Shown: positions 18,449 through 28,200, counted from the first letter of the stretch. The stretch: 64,000 nt of DNA from Desertimonas sp963772825 (GCA_963772825.1 CAVYYX010000012.1:1-64000); one strand, 5' to 3'. Program-made: numbers and translations. The notes: generated from the letters alone by a model not told the origin.

Positions 18449-19058
18449 TCAACTGGACGGTCTAACACCACGAGCGGACAAGCAGGGTCCGCGTGCACGT
18501 TTGACCGACGGCCCGTGACCGCGTCCGACGCGAGCTGCGCACCGAGCGAGCCGGCCGAGCAGCACGCCCTTCCCGCATAGTGAGTCCACGCCAGCATTTC
18601 GACCGCAATCAGCGTGCTGCCGCCTCGTCAGCGAATGATGCACGTCTACCAAGATCGGCCGGTCGCTGCCGATCTGATCGATCGACACTCGACGTCGCGC
18701 GCCGTGGACCGTCGGCAGGGTTCTCGCAGGGCACGGACTTCCTCGTGCTCGACGATCCGATGAGTCGTTGGCGTCGGTTCTGGGAGCTCATTGAGGACCC
18801 GCGATTCCCCCGAGAGCCCGACGAGCTCGAGGCCGCACCCCCCGTCCTTGTCATCGCTCCTCGCCGATCCCGGCCGCTACCTCGAGCGGTATTCCCGGCC
18901 GGCCAAATCTTCGCTACGCTGTGCCTTTCGGCATGGCGGTCGTGTAGTCACGCGACGCGCTCGAGCGCGGGGCCTAGCTTGCGTCGACCGTCCGACGGCT
19001 GGCTTGGGGAGGCACGAAATGCAGCAGAGACAAGGCGGCGCGACGAGAATGTCGGGCG
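18449..19058. other. Long gap with a possible decayed small gene
   Basis: About 610 bases. Between about 18760 and 18960 on the plus strand two adjacent frames give protein-like pieces (MSRWRRFWELIEDPRF, then SLLADPGRYLERYSRP), which could be one small protein with a frameshift. This is too weak to list as a gene. The rest shows nothing recognisable. A short frame at 19019-19150 has a GGGAGG upstream but no protein character. Confidence 0.35.
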
Positions 19059-19409
19059 ATGGCGTCCTACACGCTCAACGAGGCGGCAGTCGCCCACGCT
19101 CGACGTCTCATCGACGCGCGCCAGTACGTGCTCGACAGCGATTGGGGTGACGTCCAGCCCCGCGCTGACGATCAGAACCGGTTCCTCGAGTCGCACTCGT
19201 GGGACGACTACGCCGCCTGGCATCTCGGCCTGACCGAGGGTGCGCCCGACGAGACGAAAGGCCGATACGCCTTCGTCTACGGCGACCTCCGTCGCGTCCA
19301 CCGAACTGGACTGATCGCCTGCGTGTATCGGGCCGCGGAATGGCGACACAAGGCGATCGAGCTCGCTGCCCACGACCTACTTCAACACCTCGACCACACC
19401 TCAGCGTGA
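19059..19409 (+). CDS. Conserved-looking small protein, function unknown
   Basis: 116 residues, acidic and aromatic-rich, with the regular blocks DDQNRFLESHSWDDYAAWHLGLTEGA, YAFVYGDLRRVHRTGLIAC and RAAEWRHKAIELAAHDLL. This looks like a real soluble protein of a widespread actinobacterial type, but I know no function. An upstream ATG with a better ribosome site (19019) is in another frame, so the true N-terminus may be slightly longer with a break. Confidence 0.65.
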   Translation: MASYTLNEAAVAHARRLIDARQYVLDSDWGDVQPRADDQNRFLESHSWDDYAAWHLGLTEGAPDETKGRYAFVYGDLRRVHRTGLIACVYRAAEWRHKAIELAAHDLLQHLDHTSA

Positions 19410-19635
19410 CCTGCCTGCCGGAGTGTTTCACCGGTCACCACCAACGGCGCAAGCACCCCGGCACTTACCACCGCATCGTGAGACTGCAGGGCGCTGCAAC
19501 GTACCTAACGACGAACGGGGTATCCAGAACGGCGGTACCGAAGGACGCTGGTCACCAGCCGACGAATGCGCCAGGACGGCATCGACGTGTGCCTGGTGAT
19601 CCGGCGATCGGAGACACTTTGTGACTTGGGTTCGG

Positions 19636-19972
19636 TCAGAGCAGAGCGGCGGTGAGCGCGGCGGCGACCCACTGGCCGTAGTGGTCGGCCGTCCAGCTTC
19701 GTTCGATGACAAGCAGTTGGTAGAGCTCGGCGGAGTTGTAGGTCCACAGGGTGTCGCGGGCGTCGTCGATGGTGACGTCGTTGCGCAGGTGGCCCCGCTC
19801 GTGGAGGGCGGTGGCAAAGATGGTCGGGAGGCGTGGCTGCAGCTCTGTACACAGCACGGGCGTCGGGGTCGGCGGTGGCTGCGTCACGGATGACGAGGTG
19901 GAGGGGAGTGAGGGGGGCGAGGTGGCGAGGAAATCGCCGTAGAGGCGGAACATCGTCTGCGGTCTGGCTCAT
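19636..19972 (-). pseudogene. TetR-type regulator, C-terminal remnant only
   Basis: The C-terminal ligand-binding half of a TetR regulator is visible as FRLYGDFLAT, then in another frame LTPLHLVIRDAATADPDARAVY, then ELQPRLPTIFATALHERGHLRNDV and WTYNSAELYQLLVIERSW. At least two frame changes are needed. The N-terminal helix-turn-helix is not found upstream in any frame, so this is a dead fragment rather than a simple sequencing break. Confidence 0.7.
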
Positions 19973-19973
19973 C

Positions 19974-20129
19974 GTGACCTTGGACAGCGTCGGACGAGCA
20001 TCGGAGCGGTTCCACCGCGACCGAGTCGAGCCGGCCGTGCTTACCGTGTTGCAATCGATCGGTGTGAGCGACCTGCCAACCCACGATCACGAGGTGCTCG
20101 ACCTGATCGACCTGCAGGTTGCGTCATGA
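19974..20129 (+). CDS. Possible 51-residue protein
   Basis: From a GTG at 19974 it reads SERFHRDRVEPAVLTVLQ and ends DLIDLQVAS, helical in character. Its stop overlaps the next start (ATGA at 20126), the main reason to list it. Function unknown. Confidence 0.4.
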   Translation: MTLDSVGRASERFHRDRVEPAVLTVLQSIGVSDLPTHDHEVLDLIDLQVAS

Positions 20130-20441
20130 ACGACACGCTCGATCCTGCTCCCACGCACGCGATGCTTGCGACCTTTCACATGGATCTGTCAAGAGAGGCT
20201 GAGCAACAAGAGGGGCTGAATCGGATGATCGTGCCCAGCGTCCGGTCGGCGCGAGGTTTCGTGTCGGGTTGCTGGACATTGGATCGTGCGAAAGAGTGAG
20301 AGCCTCGCCATGATCACGTTCGACTCGATCGAGGCGGCGCAGGGTCTTGCCGCCGATGTTCAAGCGACTACGTCTCAGCAGTTGGCCGTGGGCATCGAGT
20401 TGCTATCGATCCGTGTTGTTGAGGTGTCGGCGAACGCATAG
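20126..20441 (+). pseudogene. Small monooxygenase-fold (ABM-like) protein, one frameshift
   Basis: Reads HAMLATFHMDLSREAEQQEG, RMIVPSVRSARGFVSGCWTLD up to 20298, then continues one frame over as ESLAMITFDSIEAAQGLAADV and ends VEVSANA at a TAG. About 105 residues after repair. The pattern of a strand, a helix, GFVSGCW and then a TFDSIEAA strand-helix is that of dimeric alpha/beta-barrel proteins of the antibiotic biosynthesis monooxygenase type. The assignment is tentative. Confidence 0.55.
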
Positions 20442-20560
20442 CCGCCGAACCGCGCTCACGGAACGGTTCGCCACAGCCACGCACAACGACTGAGCGCTGG
20501 GTGCTGACACGCAATGGACGACTGCTCGCCAATGAGGTGGCCGTCCGACTGCGCTGACGA

Positions 20561-22018
20561 TCACCCTGCCCAGCCGCAGGCGTTCTGCAGCGGAGCGAGA
20601 GCGAACAGGCCGGCCTCGGTGACCGCACCGACGTTCGTCGTGGTGTAGATCCCCGCCTGCAGTAGCGAATCCCACTCGGCGTAGTACTGGGCGAACGCGG
20701 CCTGCGCCAACTGGCTCTGCACCTGCGACGCCTCGGAGCTGAAGAAGTCGCGGGTCGCTTGAATCGCCTGACGCAGGCTCTCGGTGAACGGCTGACCATC
20801 CGCCGGGTACTCGACGCCGATGAACTGGTCACCCTCCCAGATTGTGTCCTGGAGCAGCGCACAGTCGTTGGCAAGCAACGTACGCTCGTTGTCGGCCGGT
20901 CCGTCGGTAGGAATGTCTCTTCCTTCGCCGTAGAGGTCGCAGCCCCAGACGATCCACGTGGCCTCGCCCGCTTCGATGTTGATCCACGCCTGGTACCCGG
21001 AATGCTCGACCTCGGGCAGGAACGGTCCCTCGACACACGCCCCGCCATTGAACGTCGCGTCGCGGAGTTCGATGCCGGCAGCCGCTGGCACGATGCGTTC
21101 GCGTCCGTTGTTGTTGACGACGAGATAGTTGACGTCGGAATCGGTGGCGCCGTTCGGGAGCAGGATGGTTGCGGTGCCGTCGGCGAGCACGCCGGCGGCA
21201 GCTTCCGGAGTGAAGATGCACAGCAGATCGACAGACAGCGGTTCGCCGGCGAGTGGCGGGTCGACGAAGACCGCCCAGATCCCGTCGGGGATGACGTCGC
21301 CGATCGAGCCGTCGGCGCCACATCCAGTACCGCGCACCGGCTCGGAACCGAGCTGTGGCACGTCGCCGAACGCGGGGTACGGGAACACCGGGACGAACCC
21401 GGGCACGGTCGTGATCGGTGCGCCAGTGTGCTGGATCGAGTTGACAATCGCTGTCCAGGTCGCGTCGGCGGCGCTCGCCGAGTAGTAGTCGGCGAACAAC
21501 GACCCGCTGCCATCGTCGAATCGTGCCCACAGCGACGTACGGGCCTGCACGGGCGCCCACGAACAACCCGACGTCGCGCCCCACCGCCCGGTCAGCCCGT
21601 TGGCGGCGTGATCACCTTCCTCGAAGGTGGTGCAGTCGACGCCGTAGTCACCGTAGAACTCGCCCTGATCCGCCGCTTCGACGGTCGGGTACGCCTGGAC
21701 GACGAGCGACGGCACGACGGCGGAGCCGTCCACGTACTGCTCACCCGTCGGGCTCGCGACGATCGTCGGCAGGAGCACGTCGTTGGGGAACTGTTCGTCG
21801 ATACCGAGGTAGTGGTCGGTTGCCGTCGTCACCACCCAGTCCGCGGGCACGTCCACGCTGAACGCCCCAGTGTCGTCGACAACGGTGGTCATCACCGGCG
21901 GCTCGGTCTGGACGCCGGCGCCGGCAGCGGCGGCGAGCGGCGTGATCGCGGCGGCTGCCAGACCCACGAGGACGGCGATGCTGGCGGTGCGCAGCCGGAG
22001 CCGGACGATGGTGTTCAC
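20561..22018 (-). CDS. Large secreted protein, unknown family
   Basis: 485 residues. The GTG at 22018 has AAGGAG upstream and opens a signal peptide (basic RLRLRT, hydrophobic IAVLVGLAAAAITPLAAAA). The mature protein begins with VDDTGAFSVDVPADW, like a beta-rich domain seen in secreted or lipoprotein-type actinobacterial proteins, has several Cys pairs (VDCTTFEEG, SGCSWAP, GTGCGADG, GACVEGP, WGCDLYG) and an aromatic, helical C-terminus (AQAAFAQYYAEWDSLLQAG). No catalytic motif recognised. Single gene. Confidence 0.75.
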   Translation of the reverse strand: MNTIVRLRLRTASIAVLVGLAAAAITPLAAAAGAGVQTEPPVMTTVVDDTGAFSVDVPADWVVTTATDHYLGIDEQFPNDVLLPTIVASPTGEQYVDGSAVVPSLVVQAYPTVEAADQGEFYGDYGVDCTTFEEGDHAANGLTGRWGATSGCSWAPVQARTSLWARFDDGSGSLFADYYSASAADATWTAIVNSIQHTGAPITTVPGFVPVFPYPAFGDVPQLGSEPVRGTGCGADGSIGDVIPDGIWAVFVDPPLAGEPLSVDLLCIFTPEAAAGVLADGTATILLPNGATDSDVNYLVVNNNGRERIVPAAAGIELRDATFNGGACVEGPFLPEVEHSGYQAWINIEAGEATWIVWGCDLYGEGRDIPTDGPADNERTLLANDCALLQDTIWEGDQFIGVEYPADGQPFTESLRQAIQATRDFFSSEASQVQSQLAQAAFAQYYAEWDSLLQAGIYTTTNVGAVTEAGLFALAPLQNACGWAG

Positions 22019-22450
22019 AGATTGCTCCTTCGGTCGATCGGAGTGAGGTTGTTGTCGGCGTGTCGGGTCCCTCAACGCAACTGACGCGCTGTCACCCGAT
22101 TCCGTTCCGCGCCGGCGGCGACGACCGGCAACGTACACACTGCGGCCGGCGTGGCGGCACCCGAACGCCTCGCGGAACGTTTCAGCTGGTACGTGGCGCA
22201 CCATTTGGGTGTGGTCGTGGAGGGGTGGCTACAGGTCGTCCATGACGACGGCAGCGAGCAGATCACACTCCCGAGTTGCCTCGCGTTCCATCCGCGGGTC
22301 GCAATGGCAGGGGTCGGTCGCCGTGCGTCCAACGCCGTCTCACGTGAGTGCGCGACATCGGTCCGCTAACCGTCGCAGGCCGCCCCGAGACGCCGCGCCA
22401 GAACGACCCTGGGTGCGCGACGGTGTTGGAGGGTGGGCTAGAACCTGTCG
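22019..22450. other. Intergenic region between divergent genes
   Basis: About 430 bases between the secreted-protein gene and the receiver-reductase fusion. It should hold both promoters. A plus-strand frame 22151-22369 (AERFSWYVAHHLGVVVEGW) has some protein character but no ribosome site or family, so I did not call it. Confidence 0.4.
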
Positions 22451-24094
22451 GTGGAGCCGGTGATCGTGGTGGTGGTCTCGGATGGCGTAGCCCATCGGGC
22501 GATGGTCGCGGAGTTTGGTCGTTATGAAGGCGACTACCGAGTCGAGGCGGTGAGTGACGGCGATGCGGCGCTCGTCCGGTTGGGTGAGCTGCGGTCATCG
22601 GGGGATGCGGTGGCGATGGTGGTCGCCGATCTCGCCATGGATCCTGTGGACGGGGTTGAGGTGTTGAGCCGAGTTCGTGCGGTGTCGCCGACGACCAAAC
22701 GGATCCTGTTGCTCGATTGGGGGCTCCGACCAGATCAGATGGATGCCGTGGGGCGCGCTGCCACGTTGGGTCTGGTCGACTCGTTCTTGACCAAGCCGAC
22801 GGGCCCCCGCGACGAGGAGTTCCACGGCGCGATCACCGGGAGCCTTGGCGATTGGGCGTGGACGACGACACCGTTGGTGGAGGCGGTGAAGGTGGTCGTC
22901 GATTCGGATCGTGGCCGTGGTGGCGAGATTCGTGACTTGCTCGAGCGTCTCGGTGTGCCGACAGGCGTGTACCCGGCGGAGTCGGCGATCGGCCGGGCGA
23001 TCGCGAGCACGGCCGGACCAAGTGTGGCGTACCCGGTCGTCGAGGTGATGGGCGAGACGGTGCTCTCGGATCCGACGAACCGGCAGGTCGCCGCTGCGTT
23101 CGGAGCTGTCGTCGACGTCACCGACACTGTCTTTGACTTGGCCGTCGTCGGGGCTGGGCCAGCTGGATTGGGCGCCGCCGTGTACGCGGCATCGGAGGGG
23201 TTGTCGACGTTGATCGTCGAGGCTGAAGCGTTTGGTGGCCAGGCCGGGACGAGTTCGATGATCCGCAATTACCTCGGCTTCCCGGACGGCATCACCGGCA
23301 GGCAGCTCGGTCGCCGGGCGATCCTGCAAGCCACCAGGTTCGGTGCCGCGTTGGATCTGGCCCGCTCTGTCACAGCCCTCGAGGTCAGTGCGCCACTGCG
23401 ACTGGAGATGTCTGACGGCGCAGTCGCCACCGCGCACTCGGTCCTCCTCGCGTGCGGGGTGGCCTACCGACGACTCGGCGTCCCATCGGTTGAGGGACTC
23501 GTCGGCGCCGGCGTGTTCTACGGGGCGGCGACCGGCCACGCCCGAGCGCTCGCCGGCCGCCAGGTGGTCGTCGCCGGTGCCGGCAATTCGGGAGGTCAGG
23601 CCGCCCTGCACCTGGCTCGCTACGCCAGCCGAGTCACCATCGTCACCCGCGGGGCAGCGCTGGCGGAAACGATGTCGGCATACCTCGTCACCGAGATTGA
23701 GGCGAACCGCAGCATCGACGTGCGACCCGACACGGACGTTGTTGACGGCGGCGGAGACGGCATCCTGGAATGGCTCGAGATCACGAACCGCGTCACCGGC
23801 GAACGGTCGCGCCTCACCGCGTCGGGCCTCTTCGTGCTCATCGGTTCCGAGACCCGCACCGGCTGGTTGCCCACGGTGATCCAACGCGACGACCACGGCT
23901 TCGTGCTCACCGGCACCGACATCGACCTCGCCCAGTGGCCACTCGACCGCTCACCGTTCGCCCTCGAGACCAGCGCGCCAGGTGTGTTCGCAGCCGGCGA
24001 TGTACGGGCAAACGGTGTCAAACGGGTGGCTGCCGCCGTCGGCGAAGGTGCGATCAGCGTTCCGATGATCCACCACTACCTCACCAACCGGTGA
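22451..24094 (+). CDS. Receiver domain fused to a thioredoxin reductase-like flavoprotein
   Basis: 547 residues from a GTG at 22451. N-terminal response-regulator-like domain (about 1-125, acceptor Asp in VVADLAMDP, Lys in LTKPTG), a linker region (about 130-220), then a class II pyridine nucleotide-disulfide reductase fold: FAD loop VVGAGPAGLGAAVYA (about 235), EAFGGQAGTSSMIRNYLGFP, NAD(P) loop VVAGAGNSGGQAALHLARYA and GVFAAGDVR near the end. In true thioredoxin reductases a CxxC follows the first half; here the position reads FYGAATGHA, so both redox cysteines are absent. It likely transfers electrons or senses redox without disulfide chemistry. Fused regulators of this kind are known; their partners are not. 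Confidence 0.85.
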   Translation: MEPVIVVVVSDGVAHRAMVAEFGRYEGDYRVEAVSDGDAALVRLGELRSSGDAVAMVVADLAMDPVDGVEVLSRVRAVSPTTKRILLLDWGLRPDQMDAVGRAATLGLVDSFLTKPTGPRDEEFHGAITGSLGDWAWTTTPLVEAVKVVVDSDRGRGGEIRDLLERLGVPTGVYPAESAIGRAIASTAGPSVAYPVVEVMGETVLSDPTNRQVAAAFGAVVDVTDTVFDLAVVGAGPAGLGAAVYAASEGLSTLIVEAEAFGGQAGTSSMIRNYLGFPDGITGRQLGRRAILQATRFGAALDLARSVTALEVSAPLRLEMSDGAVATAHSVLLACGVAYRRLGVPSVEGLVGAGVFYGAATGHARALAGRQVVVAGAGNSGGQAALHLARYASRVTIVTRGAALAETMSAYLVTEIEANRSIDVRPDTDVVDGGGDGILEWLEITNRVTGERSRLTASGLFVLIGSETRTGWLPTVIQRDDHGFVLTGTDIDLAQWPLDRSPFALETSAPGVFAAGDVRANGVKRVAAAVGEGAISVPMIHHYLTNR

Positions 24095-24224
24095 CGCACA
24101 GCGCACACCGTCACCCCGGCGATCGTGTACGCGAGGCACCTTGTCAGATGGGCCATGCTGAAGGAGACTCTGGGGTCCTATCGACGGTCGTCGGTGCAAT
24201 CCACGGGCCGGGGAGGTGCTGGTC

Positions 24225-25688
24225 GTGAAAGTCAGTCGGATCATCATGATCGTGTTCGGCGCGGTGCTTGCCCTGATCGGGTTCGCGTTGCTGGCCGGTT
24301 CCACGGCGGGAGTGGTCACGTACGCCACACAGCGCACGGATGGCTACTTCCAGACCGGAGAGGTCCGCCTGGCGTCAGCCACCGCTGCGATCACGTCCGA
24401 CCAGGTCGACCTGGAGAGCGAACCGGGTGACGCTGACTGGCTGATCGAACGGGGCGCCCTCGGCTCGGTCCGGTTGACGATCGATCCGGGGAGATCGGGC
24501 ACACCGATCTTTGCCGGGATCGGGCCGAGCGCCGACGTGGCGGCCTACCTCGACGGTGTGAGCCACGACGTGATCCGCGACTTCGAGCTGTCCCCTGACC
24601 GGGTCGAGTTCCGGCGAGTCGCGGGTGAGTCGACGCCAGAGCCGCCCGGCGACCAGACCTTCTGGGTCGCCCAAGTGATGACCGAACAGACTGACGAGCT
24701 GACTTGGGAGGTGGAGAGCGGCGACTGGACGGTGGTGGTGATGAACGCGGATGCCACTCGTGGTGTCGACGTCGACGCCCGGCTGGGGATCAAGGTGGAC
24801 TGGTTGTTGCCGGCGCTGATCGGTCTCCTTGCCCTCGGGCTTGTGCTGCTCGCCGGCGGCGCGGTACTCGTGATCGTCGGCAGCCGCGGCCAGGCCCAGC
24901 CGGTTGGGCCCCTCCCCGCCGAGCCAGCGCCGTGGCCACCACCAGCCGAACCGGGCGCTGCCCCGATCGCCCCAGCGGTCGAGATCCGGTCGGCGGTCGA
25001 GCCGTACCCGCTCATCCTCACCGGCGAACTCAACCCTTCGCTCAGCAGAGGGTTGTGGCTCGTCAAATGGCTGCTCGCCATCCCGCACTACATCGTGCTC
25101 GTCTTCTTGTGGATCGCCTTCGCCGTCGTGACCGTGATCGCCTTCTTCGCCATCTTGTTCACCGGCCGCTACCCACGGGGGCTGTTCGAGTTCAACGTCG
25201 GCGTGCTGCGGTGGAGTTGGCGGGTCGGCTACTACTCCTACAGCGCCCTGGGCACTGACCGCTACCCGCCCTTCAGCCTGCAACCAGCCGACTACCCGGC
25301 CGAGCTCACCGTGCGATATCCCGAGCAGCTCAGCCGCGGGTTGGTGCTCGTCAAGTGGTGGCTCCTGGCGATACCCCACTACGTGATCATCGGCATCTTC
25401 GGCGGCGGCTGGTGGCTCGGCTGGTGGGAACCCACCGACGCACGATGGGCCGGCGACCGCCCCGGCCTGATCGGCGTGCTCGTGCTGTTCGCCGCGGTGG
25501 CACTGCTATTCACTGGGCGTTACCCCGCGACCATCTTCGATCTCGTGATCGGCCTCAACCGCTGGATCTACCGCGTCGTCGCCTACGCAACGCTGATGAC
25601 CGACGAGTATCCACCGTTCCGCCTCGACCAAGGCGGCGGCGAGACCACCACACCGGACGGCGCGGCCGCTCCACCACCAGACTCGTAA
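24225..25688 (+). CDS. Membrane protein with two DUF4389 domains
   Basis: 487 residues. The GTG at 24225 has GGGAGG upstream. One N-terminal membrane segment, an outside domain of about 150 residues, another membrane segment (LLPALIGLLALGLVLLAGGAVLVI), a Pro-rich linker, then two tandem DUF4389 units (SRGLWLVKWLLAIPHYIVL and SRGLVLVKWWLLAIPHYVI, each closing with FTGRYP and YPPF). Function of the domain is unknown. Start of a tidy unit downstream of the fusion protein; no overlap. Confidence 0.85.
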   Translation: MKVSRIIMIVFGAVLALIGFALLAGSTAGVVTYATQRTDGYFQTGEVRLASATAAITSDQVDLESEPGDADWLIERGALGSVRLTIDPGRSGTPIFAGIGPSADVAAYLDGVSHDVIRDFELSPDRVEFRRVAGESTPEPPGDQTFWVAQVMTEQTDELTWEVESGDWTVVVMNADATRGVDVDARLGIKVDWLLPALIGLLALGLVLLAGGAVLVIVGSRGQAQPVGPLPAEPAPWPPPAEPGAAPIAPAVEIRSAVEPYPLILTGELNPSLSRGLWLVKWLLAIPHYIVLVFLWIAFAVVTVIAFFAILFTGRYPRGLFEFNVGVLRWSWRVGYYSYSALGTDRYPPFSLQPADYPAELTVRYPEQLSRGLVLVKWWLLAIPHYVIIGIFGGGWWLGWWEPTDARWAGDRPGLIGVLVLFAAVALLFTGRYPATIFDLVIGLNRWIYRVVAYATLMTDEYPPFRLDQGGGETTTPDGAAAPPPDS

Positions 25689-25815
25689 CGACGACGACGT
25701 CGGCTACGCCCCCCAGATGCGTCGCTCACGTCCGATCCCCTGATCGGATTGCCGGACCATCCTCGGGGAGCCTCCGGTAACGCTTGGGTAACGCGGCGAC
25801 ATCACGATGTGTCGC

Positions 25816-27339
25816 ATGGCCACGTTCAACGAAGATGTCGAGGTCGTCGACCATGACTTCACGCTGGCGAATGCGTCCGGCGATCGCATTGTCCGCCTCG
25901 CGAGCAACGGAGGCGTCGAGATCCGCCGCAGCGTTGGCGGTGTGTTCTCCGACATCTTGTCGTTCGACGCAGCTGGGGCCCGGCTCGAAGTCGGAGCAGA
26001 GGGCAATGAGGGCGATCTCGTCATCCGCGACGACTCGGGTGCCGAGTCGATCCGCCTCAGCGGCGGTGACGCCGAGGTGGAGGTCGGTGCGGCAGGCACG
26101 CCCGGGGTCGTCGTGTTGAACGACTCCACCGGTGAGCAGTCGATCCGGCTGACGGCGGAAACGGCCACCGTGCGGATCGGCAACGTCGGCAGGGAGGGAG
26201 ACCTCTTCGTCAACGACGCTGACGGGCGCGAGGTTGTGCACGTCGACGGTGCTTCCGGGCAGATCTTCGTCGGTGTGTCAGGCAACGAGGGTGCTGTCGT
26301 TGTCCGCGACGACGCCGGCGTCGAATCGATTCGCCTGGGTGGCGGCGAGGCCAACGTGACGATCGGCACTGCGGGTCGTGAGGGCGACATCTTCGTCAAC
26401 GACGCCGAGGACCGCGAAGTCCTGCACTTCGACGGTGCGTCAGCCCAGCTGTTCGTTGGTGCGTCGGGCAACGAGGGCGACGTCGTCGTGCGGGACGGCA
26501 CCGGCACCGAGTCGATCCGCCTCAGCGGCGGCAACGCCAGCGTGACGATCGGTGGCGCCCAGAACGAGGGCGACGTTTTCGTCTATGACAGCGCTGGTCG
26601 TCAGGTGCTGCATGTCGACGGTGGCTCGGGTGAGTTGTACCTCGGCGTCGAGGACAACGACGGCGAGTTGCACATCCGCGACACGAATGGACGCGACGCG
26701 CTGCACTTCAACGGCAGCACCGGAGAGCTGTTCGTCGGTGCCGAGGACAATGAGGGCGACATCCGTGTGCTCGACGGCAACGGCCGGGAAGTGTTCCACT
26801 TCGACGGTGGCACGGCCCAGCTCTTCATCGGTGCCGAGGACAATGAGGGCGACGTGCGGATCCGCAACGACGCCGGCAACGAGACGATCCATCTCAACGG
26901 CGAGACCGGCGACATCATCCTCAAGAACGGCGACGCCGCAGAGGACTTCGATGTGGTCGACCCGGACACCGCCGACCCGGGCACGGTGATGGTGCTCGAT
27001 GACCACGGGCGGTTGCGACCATGTGCGACGGAACACGACCGCCGTGTTGTCGGGGTCGTCGCCGGAGGCGGTGACTACCGTCCGGGGGTCATTCTCGACC
27101 GCGATCCCGACAAGGGAACGCGGCGGGCGCCGATCTCGATCATCGGCAAGGTCGCCGTCCGGGCGGACGCCGGCGGGTTGCCGATTCGGGTCGGCGACCT
27201 ACTCACGACCTCGGCGACGGTTGGTTGTGCGCGGCGAGTCACTGACCCGGCGAAGGCGATCGGGGCGGTGCTCGGCAAGGCGCTGACCCCGCTGAACGGT
27301 GGCGTGGGCATGGTCGACATGCTCGTAACGCTGCAGTGA
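25816..27339 (+). CDS. Tandem 31-residue repeat protein with phage-like C-terminal domain
   Basis: 507 residues, no signal peptide. Residues about 63-372 hold ten 31-residue repeats of the form G-N-E-G-D-x-x-(V/I)-R-(D/N) ... G-x-x-x-(I/V)-x-(I/V)-G-A. Two subtypes tend to alternate (one with ESIRLSGG, one with REVLHFDGA), giving a 62-residue super-repeat. This predicts a long beta-solenoid or fibre. The C-terminal 120 residues (DPGTVMVLDDHGRLRP, RRVVGVVAGGGDYRPGVIL, VRVGDLLTTSATVGCARRV, GAVLGKALTPL) form a domain seen at the ends of many bacterial repeat and structural proteins. The ATG at 25807 is nine bases earlier. First gene of a three-gene cassette. Confidence 0.75.
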   Translation: MATFNEDVEVVDHDFTLANASGDRIVRLASNGGVEIRRSVGGVFSDILSFDAAGARLEVGAEGNEGDLVIRDDSGAESIRLSGGDAEVEVGAAGTPGVVVLNDSTGEQSIRLTAETATVRIGNVGREGDLFVNDADGREVVHVDGASGQIFVGVSGNEGAVVVRDDAGVESIRLGGGEANVTIGTAGREGDIFVNDAEDREVLHFDGASAQLFVGASGNEGDVVVRDGTGTESIRLSGGNASVTIGGAQNEGDVFVYDSAGRQVLHVDGGSGELYLGVEDNDGELHIRDTNGRDALHFNGSTGELFVGAEDNEGDIRVLDGNGREVFHFDGGTAQLFIGAEDNEGDVRIRNDAGNETIHLNGETGDIILKNGDAAEDFDVVDPDTADPGTVMVLDDHGRLRPCATEHDRRVVGVVAGGGDYRPGVILDRDPDKGTRRAPISIIGKVAVRADAGGLPIRVGDLLTTSATVGCARRVTDPAKAIGAVLGKALTPLNGGVGMVDMLVTLQ

Positions 27340-27348
27340 GACGCAACG

Positions 27349-28200
27349 ATGGCTGACATCAGCGTTCTCGATCTGCTCGACTGCGTCGACGCCGACAGCT
27401 CGCGTGATCGCTTCGTGCTGTTCGACCTGTTCGGCTTCCGCCGTGGCCTCGTGCCGCCCGACCCGACCGGGGTGACATCGTCAGTGTCATTACGTCAGCT
27501 CGCCGAAGGGCTCGATGGTGACCACATCAACGTCAACGTGATCGCCGTCGGGTTCGACACCTTCGCCGACCCGCAACCGTCGACGACCACGACCGGTGGT
27601 GCGGGTACCACCGACACCGTGAGCACGTCGCCACTCGATGACGCGTTGATCGAGCTCGACTACTGCGTCTACCGGATCCGCAACATCTATCGTCCCCAGG
27701 GCGTCGGCGTCGGGCGCGTGCTGCACTTCGAAATCGACAACGGCGATGCCGACGGGATGGCGGTCATCACCGATGGCGACGAAGCCGAAGACCTGTGGCG
27801 ATCGTTCTTCGTCGACAATGACGGCATCGACGCCTTTGTGGTGCGCGCCACGTTGGTCGACGCCGCCGGCAACAAAATGCTCGGGTTGTCGCCCGTTGGC
27901 GGCGACTGCGACAAGGGGTCGAGGAACGACGGTCTACTGGCTGGAGCCGTGGACGACGTCGATGAGGGCATCTCGCGCACGTTCGCTCACGAGATCGGTC
28001 ACTTCCTCGGCCTCGACCACAACCACACCGCCCTGCCCGCGGGGCCCTGCCCGACGACGTCCACCGCCCAGAACAACCTGATGGCGCAGACGGGCTGCGT
28101 GAACACCACGGGGCAAACCCTTCGTGGCGCCGTCCTACTCACCGGCACGCAAGGCAACCTGATGGATGACCACTGCTCGATACGGACGGCGTGCTCGTGA
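27349..28200 (+). CDS. Metzincin zinc metalloprotease
   Basis: 283 residues. The extended zinc motif is HEIGHFLGLDH (residues 214-224), with a Met-turn candidate NNLMAQTG about 25 residues later, so this is a metzincin (M10/M57/pappalysin-like group). Cysteines GDCDKG, AGPCPTT, TGCVNTT and DHCSIRTACS suggest disulfides and action outside the cell, yet no signal peptide is visible, as for the preceding gene. It starts nine bases after that gene and overlaps the next by GTGA, so the three are co-translated. Possibly the protease processes the repeat protein or other secreted targets. Confidence 0.8.
   Translation: MADISVLDLLDCVDADSSRDRFVLFDLFGFRRGLVPPDPTGVTSSVSLRQLAEGLDGDHINVNVIAVGFDTFADPQPSTTTTGGAGTTDTVSTSPLDDALIELDYCVYRIRNIYRPQGVGVGRVLHFEIDNGDADGMAVITDGDEAEDLWRSFFVDNDGIDAFVVRATLVDAAGNKMLGLSPVGGDCDKGSRNDGLLAGAVDDVDEGISRTFAHEIGHFLGLDHNHTALPAGPCPTTSTAQNNLMAQTGCVNTTGQTLRGAVLLTGTQGNLMDDHCSIRTACS

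Noticed and set aside
20368..21513. A 381-residue leftward Ser/Arg/Pro-rich frame
   Set aside because: Out-of-frame shadow of the secreted protein gene on the same strand.
22595..23896. A 433-residue leftward open frame opposite the flavoprotein fusion
   Set aside because: No protein motifs; shadow of a well-supported gene.
25816..27339. Reading the 31-residue repeats as a pentapeptide-repeat protein
   Set aside because: The period is 31 residues with no A(D/N)LXX pattern.
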